From Gammaproteobacteria bacterium (GTDB lineage: Bacteria; Pseudomonadota; Gammaproteobacteria; Steroidobacterales; Steroidobacteraceae), in assembly GCA_013289615.1 (NCBI GenBank), contig JABCZO010000013.1, forward strand, positions 1-64,000: a DNA stretch of 64,000 nucleotides, written 5' to 3'. A program made the translations under genes and the position numbers. The first letter of the stretch is position 1, and each line of letters begins with the position of its first letter. Of this stretch, positions 62,641-64,000 are shown piece by piece. The notes under the pieces are model-generated. The model did not search any database. It saw only the letters and a program-made list of their open reading frames with translations, and had not been told where the DNA came from.

Positions 62641-64000
62641 ATGAAGCGGATCGAATTCAGCGCCGTCCGAACGCTCTGGCTGCCCGGCGTTGCCGTACTG
62701 GCGCTGCTGGGCGGCATACTGGCGGGCGCGGACAGCCGTGCTGCGAGCGGTGCCGATGTCGATGCGATCGTCACTCAGTCCCGCGCCGCCAAGTCGGTCG
62801 ATGATTTCCTGCCGCCCGAGCAGGCTTTCATCTTCAGCGCCAGCGCCGATGGCCCCGGGCGCGTGCGCCTGAGCTGGGTGATTGCTCCGGGCTATTACCT
62901 GTATCGCGACCGGATCAAGGCGACGGGCGATGCTGGCCACGACGCCCTCGGCACGCCGGTATTTCCCGAAGGGCAGACCAAATCCGACGAATATTTCGGC
63001 AAGCAGGTCGTCTATCACAATGAGCTACAGGTCTTAGTGCCGGTCAAGCGCAGCGGCGGCGCCGCTCTGAACCTGCCCCTGAACATCACTTATCAGGGCT
63101 GCGCCGAGGCCGGCCTGTGCTATCCGCCGATCACGCGCAGCGTATCGGTGTTACTGCCGGGCGTATCCGGCGGCGGCGCGGCGGGCACCGGCGGCAGCGC
63201 GGCGGCAGGGCCGGCCGGGCCATCGGCGTCGGCATCGGCACCCGGCGTCTACGTCTCCGAGCAGGACCGGCTGGCGGCACTGCTTACATCGGGGAGCCTC
63301 GCGGCGGTACTGCTGCAATTCTTTCTCGGTGGATTGCTGCTGGCCTTCACCCCCTGCGTGCTGCCGATGGTGCCGATTCTCTCCGGGCTGATCGTCGGCC
63401 AGGGCAAGAGCGTCACCACCGCGCGCGCGTTCCTGCTGTCGCTGACCTACGTGCTTGGGATGGCGCTCACGTACACCATCACCGGCGCCCTGTTCGCCGC
63501 CGCCGGCAAGCAGGTGCAGGCGGTTTTCCAGCAGCCCTGGATCATCATGCTGTTTGCGGCACTGTTTATAGCGATGGCGCTGTCGATGTTCGGGGTCTAT
63601 ACGCTGCAGATGCCCGGCTTCATCCAGACGCGCGTCGCGCAGCTCAGCAACCGCCAGCAGGGCGGCAGCTTCGGCGGCGTGGCGGTGATGGGCATGCTGT
63701 CGGCGCTGATCGTGACCACCTGCGTCGGGCCGGTGCTGGTCGCAGCGCTGATCGTCATCGGCCAGACCGGCGACGTATTGCGGGGCGCTGCGGCGCTGTT
63801 CGCGATGAGTCTGGGCATGGGCGCACCGCTGCTGGTGGTCGGCAGTTCGGCCGGCCGCTGGATGCCGCGCGCCGGCGCCTGGATGGATAGCGTCAAGCGC
63901 CTGTTCGGCGCGCTGATGCTGGCACTGGCCGCGTGGATGCTCTCGCGCATCGTACCGGCACGCTGGACGCTGCTGCTGTTTGCGCTCCCGGCAGTGGCGG
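62641..64000 (+). CDS. dsbD: DsbD, thiol:disulfide interchange protein, 5' part; cut by window edge
   Basis: About 453 codons of an inner-membrane reductant carrier that delivers electrons to periplasmic DsbC/DsbG and cytochrome c maturation. A signal peptide (LWLPGVAVLALLGGILAG) is followed by the alpha-domain with QGCAEAGLCYPPITR (Cys pair), a Gly/Ala/Ser-rich linker, then the membrane domain with FTPCVLPMVPILSGL and TTCVGPVLVAAL (redox Cys). The C-terminal thioredoxin-like gamma-domain lies beyond the window. Divergent from groESL. Confidence 0.93.
   Translation, partial: MKRIEFSAVRTLWLPGVAVLALLGGILAGADSRAASGADVDAIVTQSRAAKSVDDFLPPEQAFIFSASADGPGRVRLSWVIAPGYYLYRDRIKATGDAGHDALGTPVFPEGQTKSDEYFGKQVVYHNELQVLVPVKRSGGAALNLPLNITYQGCAEAGLCYPPITRSVSVLLPGVSGGGAAGTGGSAAAGPAGPSASASAPGVYVSEQDRLAALLTSGSLAAVLLQFFLGGLLLAFTPCVLPMVPILSGLIVGQGKSVTTARAFLLSLTYVLGMALTYTITGALFAAAGKQVQAVFQQPWIIMLFAALFIAMALSMFGVYTLQMPGFIQTRVAQLSNRQQGGSFGGVAVMGMLSALIVTTCVGPVLVAALIVIGQTGDVLRGAAALFAMSLGMGAPLLVVGSSAGRWMPRAGAWMDSVKRLFGALMLALAAWMLSRIVPARWTLLLFALPAVA

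Overview
This 64-kb window is contiguous, GC-rich, gene-dense chromosomal DNA of a gammaproteobacterium. The lineage call rests on gene content and order: rsmI-rnpB-mraZ-rsmH-ftsL-ftsI, lpoA-yraN, sspA-sspB beside petABC, and kdsD-kdsC-lptC-lptA-lptB-rpoN-hpf-rapZ. A perfect CIRCE at groESL and the pcm-rhodanese-tolC-waaA-kdkA arrangement suggest a Xanthomonadales/Nevskiales/Steroidobacterales-like group; that finer placement is inference. I saw no tRNA, rRNA operon, prophage, insertion sequence or CRISPR array.

Layout. 1-7.7 kb: division and cell-wall (dcw) genes read leftward from an MraZ-operator promoter, RNase P RNA, rsmI, the lipoprotein lpoA, yraN, and sspAB. 7.7-10.4 kb: the cytochrome bc1 operon petABC. 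10.6-20.3 kb: a DegS-like protease, murA-ibaG, the Kdo/LPS-transport operon, rpoN-hpf-rapZ and yciH. 20.4-22.7 kb: small VOC and SnoaL-like genes and a patatin. 22.8-28.5 kb: the leftward operon tkt-gap-pgk-pyk. 28.6-31.7 kb: a perfect 62-bp palindrome, metK, an S-adenosylhomocysteine (SAH) riboswitch and ahcY. 31.9-41.3 kb: cpdA, a LON-domain protein, mpl, rnd, adk, then a pyrophosphate pair (PPi-dependent phosphofructokinase and K+-independent H+-pumping pyrophosphatase) and a PIG-L deacetylase. 41.3-50.1 kb: a GGDEF-EAL protein, pcm-rhodanese-tolC, waaA/kdkA/GT9 envelope genes and two small conserved proteins. 50.1-59.9 kb: a four-gene leftward overlapping run of glnE with a transglutaminase/ATP-grasp/alpha-E/amidoligase set. 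60-64 kb: a candidate small RNA, groESL and the 5' part of dsbD.

How they fit together. Most of the window is envelope biogenesis (FtsI/FtsL/MraZ, LpoA, MurA, Mpl, KdsC/D, Lpt, WaaA, KdkA, GT9, TolC) and central metabolism. MetK makes S-adenosylmethionine and AhcY removes its by-product SAH, with ahcY under an SAH-sensing leader. PFP and H+-PPase connect glycolysis to PPi and the proton gradient.

The least understood parts are (1) the transglutaminase/amidoligase/ATP-grasp/alpha-E cluster fused into a glnE operon, including a transglutaminase with a polyacidic insertion between its catalytic Cys and His; (2) a ~105-nt intergenic RNA candidate with its own promoter, three hairpins, a C8 loop and an intrinsic terminator, preceded by helically spaced tandem repeats; and (3) the perfect palindrome between tkt and metK. 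All functional calls come from reading translated sequence and motifs; no database search was run.
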